A DNA stretch of 64,000 nt, from assembly GCA_003415625.1 (NCBI GenBank), contig PYIU01000004.1:4774001-4838000 (forward strand), read 5' to 3'. Shown one piece after another: positions 36,919 to 48,034 of the stretch. The position numbers and the translations under genes are program-made. The stretch comes from Aquanectria penicillioides. Taxonomy: Eukaryota; Ascomycota; Sordariomycetes; Hypocreales; Nectriaceae. The notes under the pieces are model-generated. The model was not told where the DNA came from, searched no databases, and worked only from the letters and a program-made list of their open reading frames with translations. Positions within the stretch are counted from its first letter, which is position 1, and the number at the start of each line of letters is the position of its first letter.

Positions 36919-38499
36919 AATCAGCGTTGCTAAGTCATTGTATCAGAGGTCGTACTTTTGCAATGGGGGTTTAGGTAGTGACGTAGAGAATTACTAAAGA
37001 TGTTGTCCGAAATATTCGTCCGAGAATTAATGTACCAATTGGAAAGTTGAGCTGCTATAAAGATTTTGATGACTTAAAGCGCTATATTAACATGCAGGAC
37101 CGTATACTCGAACGCATGTTGTGTAATGGCAGACTACTCGTTAGTGATGTTCATTATACGGAAAGCTCAAAATGAATCAACTTTAATTCGACGAGTCTGC
37201 ATCAGCGCTGAAAGACGCTGTATTCAAAGCTCGAGCTTGATCATTGATACTTGGTTGCAAGCTTTATTGCAACCCTTCGCTTAGGTGATCGAAAGACTAT
37301 CAAGCTATTGGGTTCGAATTTCTTGTTTCATGATGTGAGCACTAAGGTTGAATTCAGAGGTCACTTCTACATTGACCCAACATGTTTCTGTCATCGAATA
37401 ACTGAACATCGTATCATGAATGTTCGGATTCACTTCAATGTTTCGCGCTGAACTAATGAATCGAAGCCAGAATGAGTTCAGTCATAGCATCTTTCTTTGA
37501 TATTTTGAAGCGCGCGCGATCTGCCTCACTAAAAACCTGGTCTTGGATAGTGATACGAGTTTGGTGGGTGTTCAAGAAGCAAGTCAAGCTTTAGTCGGGA
37601 TGCCCAATCACTTCACTAATGCCATATAAGGCAGAGTGGCAATAAGAATACCATGGGCAACATCTTTTTCGCCAGAAATAAGGGAGTAGATAATATCCTA
37701 TGCAGCGCTGAAAACCTTGTGGGGTGGCTACTGGGGAGAGTTTTAGGGAACATATCATGAAAAATGAGACTCAGAGATGAGCTCCCGTTCTTGGCATTGT
37801 AACCGGGGTACCTTACAAGTTGTCAGCATTTCGTCTTTGAGTGTAATTTAATTGTTCTACCATGAGGTGGTCTTGTCGCCATAATATTTTGAACGATTTT
37901 GGGAAATCAAGAACCTGCTTGACCAGTGATTAATTGAGTGGTTGTGGTGCCCATCTAGCAGATCATTAGGAAGTTATAATAGAGTAAGGCGGGGTAGTAT
38001 AGACCTCGGTTAGGCCCTTTGGTCTGTTTCTTCATCAAAAGCTCAGTCTAAAGTGAGATAATTATTAATGCCTGCAATATATAACCCTTAGCTAGGGTCT
38101 CGCGACTTGATGCAGTAGCTCACCATAGGCATATACCGTTTGCTCTCCTATCACAATCCTCTTGAAGGAGCTAAAATGGGTTGAGAAGCGAATTAGAAGG
38201 GATGTCTAGTCTAAACTAGGAAAACCACGATGTCTCGATGTCACCTTCCGTCTCGAATACTTTGAGGATAAGGCGTCTACTATTGCTCCGGACGAACAAA
38301 ATAATCCGAAACTCCTCCGACCCATAGCTTCTGTCGGTGGGAGTAACGTAATTTGAGTGGTAAGTGGGCCATCTTCGGCCTATTTTACCAGCTCGAACTA
38401 ACGTCGCTCTCCGAGCGTGAAATGGCCTGATAGCGCCTTGCGTCGTATCGCCAATGAAACCAATTCAAATATTCAACATCTAATTTAATACGTGTTTAG
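36919..38499. other. Intergenic, no supported gene
   Basis: Stops are frequent in all frames and no domain or splice-consistent exon chain was found. The first 150 bp are the presumed 3' UTR of the small secreted protein gene. Confidence 0.5.
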
Positions 38500-39198
38500 T
38501 ATAGGGCTAAAGCAAAGACGCCCAAATACTCCAGGCGTTGGGTAGACTCCGCATCCGTCCTAGACGAAATAGAGGCAGCTACTCCCGAAGGAGAAGAGCG
38601 GCGAAAACGTCTATACACAGCAATCCAGAGCACCGCGCGTGAATTCCGTGGTCTAGAGATTGAACTGGGCCAACATTATGCTGGTGATGCCGTTTATCAG
38701 GCAGACAAGCCGGAAACTTATCTGTCGAATGGACGAACATAGGGAGATAGAATCCTCCATTGTGAACCTAGCACATTGCCTGGCTGCCGGTTGCCGCACG
38801 TTTGGCTCAACAAACCCGTCCCTTCAAAGGCGGTTTCCACAATCGATCTCGCAGGCCAAGGAAAATTTGTGCTGTTCACGGGCATTGGCGGCGAGCCTTG
38901 GAAAACAGCCGCGGAGCGCGTCCAAGCCGAGCTCAAGGTACCTGTCAAACGCCCACTCGATCGGCTTCCGTCAGGAATGGGAAGACTTTTATTTTGAATG
39001 GCAACGGATTCGGGGCGTCGAAGATTCAGGCGCGGTACTTTGCCTGGCGAGCTGTCAAGGCTCTGGAGAGCGAAGACGCTTGTTACGAAAAACTTGCCAC
39101 GGTGGTGAAGGCTGTATTCGGGGTTAACTTGAACGAGTCACAGAATATCGAAGGGAAGGAAGTTAATGAGCCTTTGGATGAGGAAGTCACGCTGGTGT
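38500..39198 (+). pseudogene. C-terminal relic of an aromatic-ring FAD monooxygenase
   Basis: The plus strand reads TPEGEERRKRLYTAIQ...REFRGLEIELGQHYAGDAVY, then PGCRLPHVWLNKPVPSKAV, STIDLAGQGKFVLFTGIGGE, and then, after frame changes, IGFRQEWEDFYFEWQRIRGV, EDSGAVL and FAWRAVKALE. This is the C-terminal third of group A flavin monooxygenases such as phenol 2-monooxygenase and 2,4-dichlorophenol 6-monooxygenase (thioredoxin-like end domain). Breaks are visible: an in-frame TAG after LSNGRT, a one-base frameshift in the run near 38,946-38,952, and a small deletion with frame change near 39,035. The N-terminal two thirds, with the GxGxxG and GD boxes, are absent. It is therefore a truncated, dead gene in the 34-44 kb graveyard. 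Confidence 0.75.
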
Positions 39199-39584
39199 AA
39201 ATACGACGTAGAGGGCTCTTGACGGCCGCTCTGTGGAGATGCTGGTGCGAAATTGTAATGGGACATCCGGTAACTCGTAGCCATCAGTAAATTATTTTCC
39301 ATCACCTCTTCCCATCTCTTCTCGCAAATTGAGATGCAGCATGTATTCGTTTTATCTAAATTGAAAAAGAACTGAAGGGTCTTCTGGATCGAGAGCGACA
39401 TGAGCCTTGACTGGGTTTATTGCTATAACATATGCAGTGAAGCATAAAGCCATTCAATACGTGGAGCACCCGGAAAGAAGATCGTGGATATCATTTGGCA
39501 TCTTCAAATCCATCCATGGCGAGTTGAGGGCAGAAAGTTTGGGCACTTGCCAAATGTCAGACTCGCCCATCTGATTGTTGCTAG
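39199..39584. other. Spacer between two gene relics
   Basis: No supported gene. A few minus-strand codons near 39,400-39,550 may be the tail of the regulator relic. Confidence 0.3.
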
Positions 39585-40560
39585 AACTTATAACTTGCAT
39601 ACAGTCGAGCATCGGAACTCCCGACATTGAAGTTTGCTGACCTTGTTCATTAGATGATAGTTCCCCACCTGAGGGGTTAGAGTCCTGAGGGAACTGAGAT
39701 CTTGCGATGTGGCTTGAGTAACCCTTGGTGAAGCCAACTCCTTCGTTGATATTGAGTTTGTTCCTCGATCCCTAGTGATACTTGCCGGAGGTGTTTGCAT
39801 CACCTTCCGAGCTTTATTTGTCTGTATTGTTGAAGATGTATCTGTGGAGCTTTGATGGTCACGAGTATGGCTCACTGTCAAGTGTTAGTAGTGTGCCGAG
39901 CGAGGTGTGGATAGAATACGATCGCTGAATTCCTTACTTGATTGCTTTGACAAAAATAACAATAGTCCTTGGTCTGGCGTTGCTGAAATAGTATCAAATC
40001 AACTGGAATATGGAATCCAAGCCTGCCGCATCAACGAGTCCATGCTAAACGACTGAGGAGGGACTATGTTGCATCCCAGCGCACTGGGCTGAGGAATGTC
40101 AACTTTGTCTCGCTACAGTTGGGCTTCAATCAAATCTAGGTTCTGCTGCATCGCAGTTTGGGTGTTCCAAAATGCCACGCACTGTTTGTATGCCAGGTAG
40201 AGGACGTCGAAACGGGATTTGATCGAAGTCGTTTCCGTGGTCGATCGAGCAAAGTGCTTGCGGACGAGTTGCACAGCTTCAGATAGCCATATAGTACTCG
40301 ACAAAAGTAGATTAATGTCCTAGATGTGATTTTCACAACTGTGATTAACAATTTTCAAGATGTTCTCAGCTGCTTCGAAATACTGTCTCATCCAGGGATG
40401 CTCTTGGACGTGAATTCGGGGCGGTCCCGGTTCTGTTCATTCAGATTGCAGAAGCTGGACTCGTCCGCCGAAAATATCGTATCGGAAGATCATTAGTCGA
40501 GCCAACTGCGTCATAACATAAATGTTGTAGAAAAAGCAATGAAGCTACCGCTCAGACTCG
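39585..40560 (-). pseudogene. C-terminal relic of a probable fungal Zn2Cys6-type regulator
   Basis: The minus strand, from 40,560 downwards, reads LARLMIFRYDIFGGRVQLLQ, HPWMRQYFEAAENILKIVN and SSTIWLSEAVQLVRKHFARS (ending LDLIEAQL at about 40,113). A Ser/Thr-rich tail follows at 39,881-39,588. The helical style and Ser/Thr-rich end suit the C-terminal half of a fungal transcription regulator; no zinc cluster or DNA-binding part is present. In-frame stops occur near 40,439, 40,320 and 40,109. It abuts the SDR fragment on the same strand, so the two relics look fused by deletion. The family call is tentative. Confidence 0.4.
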
Positions 40561-40883
40561 AACTAGGTCTCCACATCTCGATGTCCTCAACTTCAAGCTT
40601 GGTGACTATGATTTTGTTTGTGCCGGCACTGCGACCTATTCATATCCTATCAGAAAATAGCTCGACTTGGCTCTCGGGACAGGCTACTTTGCTATACTAT
40701 TTCATTCAGACCCTCCAAGTCAATGTCGCTTATTGCGAGGCCAGCAGCGCCACCACGAGCAAGTCGAAGAGCCGTAGCCCGTCCAATCCCCTTAGTAGCA
40801 TTTATTAGTAGCGTGGTTTTGTCTAGGCATGCGAAACCTACCGATGCCGCGCCGGTGATGCAATAGAACTTGCCCTTGAACAT
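40560..40883 (-). pseudogene. N-terminal fragment of a short-chain dehydrogenase/reductase (SDR)
   Basis: Exon 1 (40,883-40,842) encodes MFKGKFYCITGAAS. A 51-bp intron (GTAGGT...CTAAG, 40,841-40,791) leads to exon 2, GIGRATALRLARGGAAGLAI, SDIDLEGLNE. Spliced, this gives the Rossmann cofactor motif TGxxSGIG and the acidic SDxD end of beta 2, typical of NAD(H)-preferring SDRs. The frame stops at about 40,692. A later IIVTKLEVEDIEM piece suggests beta 3-beta 4 sequence after a second, uncertain intron. The catalytic YxxxK half is absent: by about 40,560 the sequence runs into the regulator relic. It is truncated, so inactive as an SDR. Confidence 0.7.
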
Positions 40884-41883
40884 GGTTGATTAGTGCCTAG
40901 TCCAGTCAAAGTTATTCCAAAAGCCTTCCTGTGATAAATCAACGCAATGTAGTGTATTGGGGCTACTATAGAGCTCTACTAATAGCACATCAGAAATAAA
41001 TATGTGAATTCATGTGGGCTATCGTCGGCGCTTCGGAGTGTCTTCGTGCCAACGCCAAGGATTCTCGTTTAGCTTCAAATTTTATGAGCTACGTAGCCCA
41101 AAGCATAACGAAGAGAACCTTAGACACTCTTTTCACTCGGAATAAATGTCAACATCGTCCTTGACTTGATTGCGCTACGCTAGGCGATAATTTAGCGTTG
41201 CTGGGTAATTATTGATGGTCTGCAGATAGCTAGGTGGTGATGGAAACTACGTCACGTTAATAATACAGACCGTAATAGCGGTGTTACTCCCTAGCCTGTG
41301 ATTGATTCTCCATTTTTAGGCGCCAACTCCATTGTAGTTGCTACACAACTGTCCCTCTCCCATAGCTTCCCCTGCATGTATGTACTCCATATATGAAAGC
41401 CTAGCTACCTGTAAGCCGAATCTCCTTGAATGCAACTTATTCGAGGCAAGTTTGGTTGAATGTACATCGACGAAACTTTGGCTGAAAAAAACTTTCTGAC
41501 GGCCTGTAAACAAACGTGAATCCGAGTTAAATTGTAGTATTTGACGCCGGTCGTTGACTTTTCAACCTCCACCCAACCCAAATCAGTCCCTCCGATAACA
41601 GCGCCTGTTGCAGGTCTCTTTTATTTTTTGCTAGCAAGCAAGTGAGAAAATAATAGTTAGTCATTTGCAGGGCTTCTTGAGTGAAGTGGACATAACTGCG
41701 TGGGGGAAGAAAACCGGCGTCGGCCTATCTTCGCATCAATGTGTGATATTTGACCCGAAGACTACGCGAGTGCCTTGTTATATCTCAGGTGACAAATTGC
41801 AAATCATTATAATTAAAAAAAACCGAGCGCTGCTTAAGATCTAATTTGTACAAATTCTTACTCCTTCACATTGATATCTGAAA
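40884..41883. other. Divergent intergenic region between SDR and FAH-family relics
   Basis: A 1-kb spacer between two genes transcribed away from each other, probably once a shared control region. No gene is seen; the 65-codon minus-strand frame at 41,513-41,316 has no features. Confidence 0.45.
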
Positions 41884-42964
41884 ATGGTGCATCAATGGAC
41901 TCATCTCATCCGATTTGTTGCCGTTGAGGATGGCTTAATTCATCTCTGACAGGTTTACGATGTAACGCTGGATGTTGGCCTAGCAATGCTCGAGGGACAG
42001 CAGATAAAGGCTAAAGTCATATCCGGATCTGTATTTGATGGTGTTGTAACCGACAGGGTCATGTTAGTTGGCCAGGTTTGTCTCACCACCCTTCTTCCCA
42101 AGGCAATCATTCAAACTAAACATGTTCACTAGCTTCTATCCCCCTCAGCTCTAGCGAGGTGCCCCTAATTCGATGTCTGGGACTTAACTATCACGATCAT
42201 GCTAAAGAATCCAACATGCCAATCCCAACCCACCCGGTCTTGTTCATCAAGCCTCGAACAGCCCTCAACGGCCCTTACCCTCAGAAAATTTACATTCCCA
42301 AGTTTGTGCAGGATAAAACCACTGACTATGAAGCTGAGCTTACAGTCATCATTGGTAAAGATGGCAAGGATATTCCAGAGTCGGATTCTCTAGATTATGT
42401 TCTTGGATACACCTGTGGCAACGACGTGAGTGCGAGGACAGAGCAGATGAGAAACAGCCAATGGAGCTTCTCCAAGGGTATGTTGGTTTTCAATTCAATA
42501 CATGCTATTCAGTGGCCGACATTGCTTAGGACTCGACCACTCGGCACCCATTGGGCCCGTAGTGGTATCAACTTCCCTCATCACAGATCCTCAAGATTTG
42601 GGTATCCGCGCAACCCTCAACGGTCAAGTAGTCCAGGACTCACACACGAGTGAGATGATTTTCTCAGTTCCCAAGACCATCTCCTTCCTATCTCATGGTA
42701 CAACTTTGGAGCGCGGCACCGTCATCATGATGGGCACCCCACCAGGTGAGATGGAATAAAGTGCAAGACAAAGCATTGGCTAACACAACATAGGTATTGG
42801 AATGGCACGACAGCCAAAGCTATGGCTCAAGGAAAATGATGATATGCGCGTAAAAATTGATGGGATTGGTGAGTATATTGTTGCTGGTTTGCTTGTCCGT
42901 TGCCCGCCCTTCTGACTCCATCGCCCCAGGAACACTCGTTAATAAGGTCTTTTATGAATCATGA
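41884..42964 (+). pseudogene. Fumarylacetoacetate hydrolase (FAH)-family gene with two disabling changes
   Basis: The exons are approximately 41,884-42,075, 42,133-42,477, 42,530-42,745, 42,794-42,868 and 42,930-42,964, with good GT-AG borders. The order is the family standard: N-terminal WTHLIRFVAVEDG, then IRCLGLNYHDHAKESN, FIKPRTALNGP, the metal-binding region DYEAELTVIIGKDGKDI, GNDVSARTEQMRNSQWSFSKG, PIGPVVVSTS, and finally ERGTVIMMGTPPGIG ending GTLVNKVFYES. These enzymes cleave or isomerise acylpyruvates in aromatic degradation. Codon 22 is TGA where Gly is expected (HL*QV, 41,947-41,949). The exon 1/exon 2 join is one base out of phase; a missing C in the C-run at 42,140-42,144 would explain it. 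The rest is well kept, so loss is probably recent. A sequencing error or readthrough would be the alternative. Confidence 0.8.
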
Positions 42965-43390
42965 TCCAAGAAATGCGATATTGGATCTAGACATCCCGCG
43001 CTTGAGATAGAAAAATGAGGGATGGCTGCCGATAGACCCATAGATATTTCTCTAATTGGTGTTGATTAATGACCAAACACTAGAATCCCAAGTGACTTGT
43101 CTAGCGCTAGGAACGGTGAATGTGAAAAAGTTGTAATTGATTTGCTGAATTTGTGATTCAAAGAATAGTTTTTACCACCACCAGTAAATCATCGTCATGC
43201 AACTATACTTACTTTCTATGCAATGGAGGACCTTACATTAACCTACATGAGCAGTCGTGCCCCTGGAGACGAGCGGTTACTCCTACTCTATATGTTGCAT
43301 TGATCCTCTCACTAAATACTTTTCACTTCAATACTATGCAGAATACCATCAAGTTAGATTTATCTCAAATGAGGAAATATTCGGCCCACC
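42965..43390. other. Spacer between convergent relics
   Basis: No supported gene. Minus-strand sequence here may hold unrecognisable downstream exons of the glyoxalase-family relic. Confidence 0.35.
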
Positions 43391-43760
43391 TTATCGTGTT
43401 CCGAATTCCAGCCCCTCGTGTCTACGACCGTTTATAGCATTGCCGAATCTTTCCATATCATGTAAGGAATCCATCAGCCAAGTCGGACACTTGCTTTCCG
43501 CTCTCGTCATGTTGAATCTGTACGGAGAGGTCAATGTCCTGTGGAATTTGCCCGGAATATTTGTATCGTACATCACTTGCTGTGAAGTTGACATGCTTCG
43601 TGTAGAACTGGAACGTTCTTTGAAAGTCCGTTACACACATTCCAAAATGTCCCAGGTTATGTTGCGGGACCCGATTCAATAAAAGGTCGTCAAACAGATT
43701 CGGTTTCCCATAGCACCCACCAGCAACGTCTCTTTTCTTCATTGGCCAGCCATTGCGCAA
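43391..43760 (-). pseudogene. Glyoxalase/extradiol-dioxygenase (VOC) superfamily fragment
   Basis: The minus-strand frame beginning at 43,760 reads LLLNRVPQHNLGHFGMCVTD, FQRTFQFYTKHVNFTASDV, then SGQIPQDIDLSVQIQHDESG. LGHFGMCVTDFQRTFQFYTK matches the start of a VOC module (metal ligand His followed by beta-alpha-beta-beta-beta). The continuation that should supply the second His and the Glu ligand is lost: the frame runs into a stop at 43,458. An N-terminal VOC domain is not visible upstream. It faces the FAH-family gene tail to tail, and ring-cleavage dioxygenase plus FAH hydrolase is a natural pathway pair. The superfamily call is moderate. Confidence 0.55.
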
Positions 43761-45687
43761 TGTTGGGTCCGCTGGTAGGGGTTTCCACTACCATTTTATG
43801 GTCGATGAGATGCAGTCGACGTTCATAATGCAATCCTAATACAGGCTCCGAGAAGTCGCCAAGACTTCCCGCGAACCCCTCTAATCAGGTGATGAAAGGT
43901 TGACAGTGTCAATGCCTAGAGAGACGGAATGGTGGTATTTCGTCCTCCTATGCCTCAAGTGCTTCATCAATGGATGTGAGAGCCATTTCCTGAAACGCAT
44001 CGCAAGATGGGACCTTTGGAGCCCCTGCTGACGTTTTTCCTTTATCTGTTCACTCCAGGTGTCGAGCGGGAAAAGAAAACATGAATGCAAAAAATGCCTT
44101 CAGATGAAGAAGGCTTTTTATGTGTTAGGCTTCTGTACTAAAGGTAGGTTGGTGAGATAGAGATGTTGCTGTGACGCAATCACATCATGTTTCCATTCTA
44201 CGAGCAACAGGTTAGCTCATAGAGCCATATAAAGTGAGCCTTAACTTGTCAAAGTATTGCAAAGGCGTAGAGTAACATACAGCTGGAGAGTTTGCACTGT
44301 AAGCTTCATCTCCTCACATACTTACGAAATCAATGTTTGGGAGCCTGCAAGATTGACAAAGAACCTGTCAGGCAATGTTGCAGAGTTGTGAGTGGAGCTT
44401 TCCAGGGGAGGTTCATGATTTGGTAAAATTAATAATGAAATGTAAAAGGGCGGGGATGAAGTTAGTGGCAGCGATATCAGTAGGCTCAGACAAGTTTGAT
44501 GAGTTATGAAAGTCAGAATATCTCCGACAATGGGGGGAGGCATCCTGGTGGTTGGAGTCACAGCCCTCATCATCATGTCTTGGCGTATCTGAGCTAGAGT
44601 TGTCAAACCCATGAGCGCCTAACCAGTCATTCAAATCATGGCCTTGAGAGCCCTCCAACGACGGTGCATCATGACCTAGGGAGTCACGATGTAAATCTAA
44701 GGCATCATTTGATTGAGATGGGCGGGGCGTTTTGCATCTGCCAATGTGAGGTGCTGTCCCGTCGATTCGCCGAGAACCTGTTGAAGATACCGTTGAGCAT
44801 TCATCAATAGTATACAAGGGAACGGTCGGAAGTGCAAATACCAAGCTTAGGCCCCGGCTTCATTCGTCTTTGAGGATAGATGCATGGTTGTGACACCTGA
44901 GAGCAGAGCGTACAGCAGGGTAAGAAACGATGGCTGCATGCTGCGGGTTAGCACGACGCTCTGGGCAACAGCCAAGATGGTTATGATCTCGTACCATTTC
45001 CCTTCGCGCCTAACAAATCCTTATCCATCAGCAAATGCACAAACTGCATCATCAAGCGTGTCAAAAAACTTTTACTCGTTTCACATGCGAGCCTAGACTT
45101 CTCGACGTCTCCCACCTGGCCTAAAGCAGCATGTAGTCAAGAGATGGAATCTCTGTTGATTCTCTCGTCCTCGTGAGGCAGTATCTCAGGAGAAGGGAAA
45201 ACGAGCCCGAGACGAAATGAGGAGAATGGCGGCCCTGCCTCTTACGAATCCCCGATTTGTTCAAACGCGTTTGTGGCGGGAGTGCGGGGGACCTTGTTGA
45301 TGGAAGCCAATGAGATCAAACAGTCTGGTCAGCTCACAGTCGCGTGATGGAGTTTCGGCACCAGCATCTCCTCTTCGGCCCAATTCTTGACGCAGTCATC
45401 TTGAAACAGAACCTTGGGGTGAGTTTCGGAGCCGCGGAAGTAAACTGTCTGTAAGGGGGACACAACCATCTACAAACGAGCCTCGACGCGCAGAAACGCG
45501 AAGCGTCTAGCAAGGAGCTGGATTGCCGTGGCGATTCAAGTTTAGGGTAAGGAGCTTTTCTGTTCATGTGTCGGGCGTACCCAGGCAGTTATCATCCTCT
45601 TTACCCTATGCCTTGTTTGTTGGGGCATTTGTTTTGCCAACTTTGTGACCACGCGGAACAAAGCAAATAAGGGCAATGGGAAGCCGC

Positions 45688-45855
45688 AGCATCTTGGCTT
45701 GGCGATTTTCTTACAATGGCTTCAATCTACCCGGTCCTCTCAAGGCAGATTTGCAATCGTTTATAAACCGAAGCTGTGGCTCTCGCAACCATTGCCTCTT
45801 TTGGCTCTGTCCTTTAACTTCTTATCATTCCGGTTCGTTGTTGGATTTCTTGTAT
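45688..45855 (+). repeat. Diverged direct repeat, copy 1 (upstream of PI-PLC gene)
   Basis: It aligns with 46,094-46,265 over about 170 bp. Shared landmarks in the same order are GCAGCA, a GATTTTCT-like word, CTTCAATC, AGGCAGATTTG, ACCATTGCCTCTTT, and TTCCG near TAGTGGG/GTTGTTGG. The spacing is about 405 bp. Divergence is substantial, so the duplication is old. It probably duplicates promoter sequence rather than coding sequence. Confidence 0.6.
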
Positions 45856-46093
45856 TTAAGAAGTAAGCTTAGCTAACAGGCTGCCTTGCGATGATTTGTT
45901 GGCTGTAGGCTCCTCTTCGGTCCTACTGACCACAACTCTATTGGCAGAAGTAGTAATATCTGACCATAGACAGTTAAGCTTACCAACAGCGTAAATTTGC
46001 ATCACTCCATGCCATAGCAAACGATGAGGCGCAGCCAGATTTTGCCAAGTTTAGAACTTCAATAACAAATCACATGTAGTTTAAGAAATACTT

Positions 46094-46265
46094 GGCAGCA
46101 GCAGCATTTCGGCTGTGTGATTTTCTGACGATACCTTCAATCCTCCCAATCCACAAAAGGCAGATTTGGGCTTGTCTACATGCCAATGCTGTGTTTTTCC
46201 TCGGGACCATTGCCTCTTTCGATTTTTTATCCGATTTCCTATACTTCCGTTATGTAGTGGGATAT
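46094..46265 (+). repeat. Diverged direct repeat, copy 2 (about 300 bp before PI-PLC start)
   Basis: Partner of 45,688-45,855. AGGCAGATTTG and ACCATTGCCTCTTT are exact in both copies. It is the proximal copy relative to the 46,564 start codon. Confidence 0.6.
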
Positions 46266-46563
46266 CTTGTGAGATTCCAGAGCGGCGTAAGGCATAATGA
46301 AGTTCAAACCGCATTTCTGTGCGATATAAAGCCATCGTATTTCGCTAGCTTATTGCCTTTCTTTACTATCTCAAACTCGCCCAGCTTTTCATTGACCTTC
46401 ATACCGATTTCTGTCTTTAAATTCCACTGAAAATAGACTGTTCTGTTTATTCTTCCCTTTTTCCTCTCAGGCACTGTCAATACATTCCATAAAAACCTTG
46501 CCTCGCACCCTTCAACCTTTTTTCCTTTGTTGTTCATATTTGGACATTCTTCTTTCTTCCACG

Positions 46564-48034
46564 ATGCTACTTCCATGGATTTTGCCGGCTGTCGCCTTAG
46601 CTCGACTTTCTGGAGCTACTCCAGCGAAACGAGCATGGACGATAGGATCAACGTATGAGTTAGTGATCCTCAATGCAACGCCCTGGGACATTGAGAGGGA
46701 TGGTGACAAATGTTACAACGAGTACCAAATGGATGAGTGGGACTTTCCGCAAACGATAAAGTCTGGTAAGCTGATGCCGTTCTGGAATTTATTTGATATA
46801 CATTAACAACTCAATCCAAGGCGAGCTGGCTAAAGTCTACGTCAGCGGTGAAGGCAGCGTTGATGATGGAGGAGAGTGTGGTTACTATCTTGAAAACCTA
46901 GGCCGCGGTTCCGGTCTGTGGCAATTTCGGTACCACACCAAGCTAGGAACCGTGGAGCATCCTGGGGCTGTAATTGATTTCAAAACACTAGAGACACTCA
47001 ACAACGACAAAGACACAAAATATTTTCTCGATTTGGATCCAGACGAAAGCACCGCATTTATTCTGGCCAGCTCTGGCGACGAGGACGACATTGTATCAAC
47101 CAACCCACCTGAAGATTGGATGCATTCTATTTACGACAAGATCAAATGCCGGAATATACGAGAGATTGCAATTCCAGGATCCCACGATGCTGGAATGTCT
47201 GAATTCAATCAAGGATCGGGGGGTGCAACCGCTATTGTCACTCAGACACAAGATCTCAACATCAGGGACCAACTCAAGTATGGGTCCCGTTTTTTTGACA
47301 TCCGTCCAGCGATTGCTGGTGGGAAATGGACCACTGGCCATTACTCGCAGGGCAATGATTATTGGCTGGGTGGTAATGGGCAAGACATGGATGGTATTAT
47401 CGACAACATCAATGACTTCACGGCTAATAATAAAGAGCTGATAATTCTGAAATTATCACATGGTCTCAACACAGATACCATGAATTCAGAAAACCCAGAC
47501 GGCAACCTAAGTCAAGATGAATGGTCGGACCTTATGGACAAGCTACGGGGGATAAACTATCGCTGGACGGGAAAATCGTTCTTGAAGGACGTATCAACTG
47601 TACCCCTTGAGGATATTATTGATGATAAAGCGGCTGTCATCATCTTGGTCGATGACACTACATCTGACGGCAAGGCAGTTGACTTATCTGATCATGCCGA
47701 CTTCGGGTTTTTTACTGCTGATCAACTGAAGATATTTGACGAGTATTCGAACACAGCCAGTGTGAGCGACATGAGCGACGACCAGCTTGAAAAGATGAAG
47801 GCCGAGCGTACCTATTCAGCCGATGGAGTCTTCTTGCTTTCATGGACATTGACAGGCACCATTGGAATTACGAGCAACGCGAAGCGTGCAAACACGCGCC
47901 TAATCGACAAGGTCTGGCCTGAGCTGACAGAGGATACTTACCCGAACATTCTCTACATTGATGGGTATCCTGAGAACAGAGATCTTGCGGCGTTCTGCAT
48001 GGCCATCATCTACCGATTTGCGGGGACATGCTGA
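46564..48034 (+). CDS. Secreted PI-PLC X-domain phospholipase C-like protein (471 aa)
   Basis: Exons 46,564-46,765 and 46,821-48,034 are split by a 55-bp intron (GTAAGC...CCAAG). Residues 1-19 form a signal peptide (LLPWILPAVALARLSG), followed by a KR at about 22-23 that a Kex2-type protease could cut. An N-terminal beta-rich domain spans about 25-160. The PI-PLC X domain runs from about 165 to 465. The two catalytic histidines are His189 (IPGSHDAGM) and His241 (TTGHYSQG), 52 residues apart as in bacterial PI-PLCs, with SRFFDIRP (223-230) between them. No Y, C2, PH or EF-hand domains are present, so it is the small metal-independent type that cleaves phosphatidylinositol or GPI anchors, extracellular by inference. 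Real lipid substrate unknown. The gene is intact. Confidence 0.85.

Larger units (their letters stand above)
43761..46563. other. Long region without a clear gene; contains a duplicated PI-PLC upstream segment
   Basis: A minus-strand frame at 44,844-44,413 encodes an Asp/His/Ser-rich, low-complexity peptide. Just upstream on the same strand, 45,060-44,880, the reading GKWYEIITILAVAQSVVL...LTLLYALLSGVTTM is hydrophobic. They may be pieces of an unrecognised or decayed gene, but no splice model convinced me. A CT-rich stretch before 46,564 is a typical fungal core promoter context for the PI-PLC gene. Confidence 0.35.

Noticed and set aside
38660..39127. A 155-codon frame proposed as a separate gene
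   Set aside because: It only carries the middle part of the FAD-monooxygenase match after a frameshift; the same homology continues in the two other frames.
45334..45866. Short frames at 45.3-45.9 kb as genes
   Set aside because: They lie in the duplicated upstream segment; the duplicate copy does not keep the frame.
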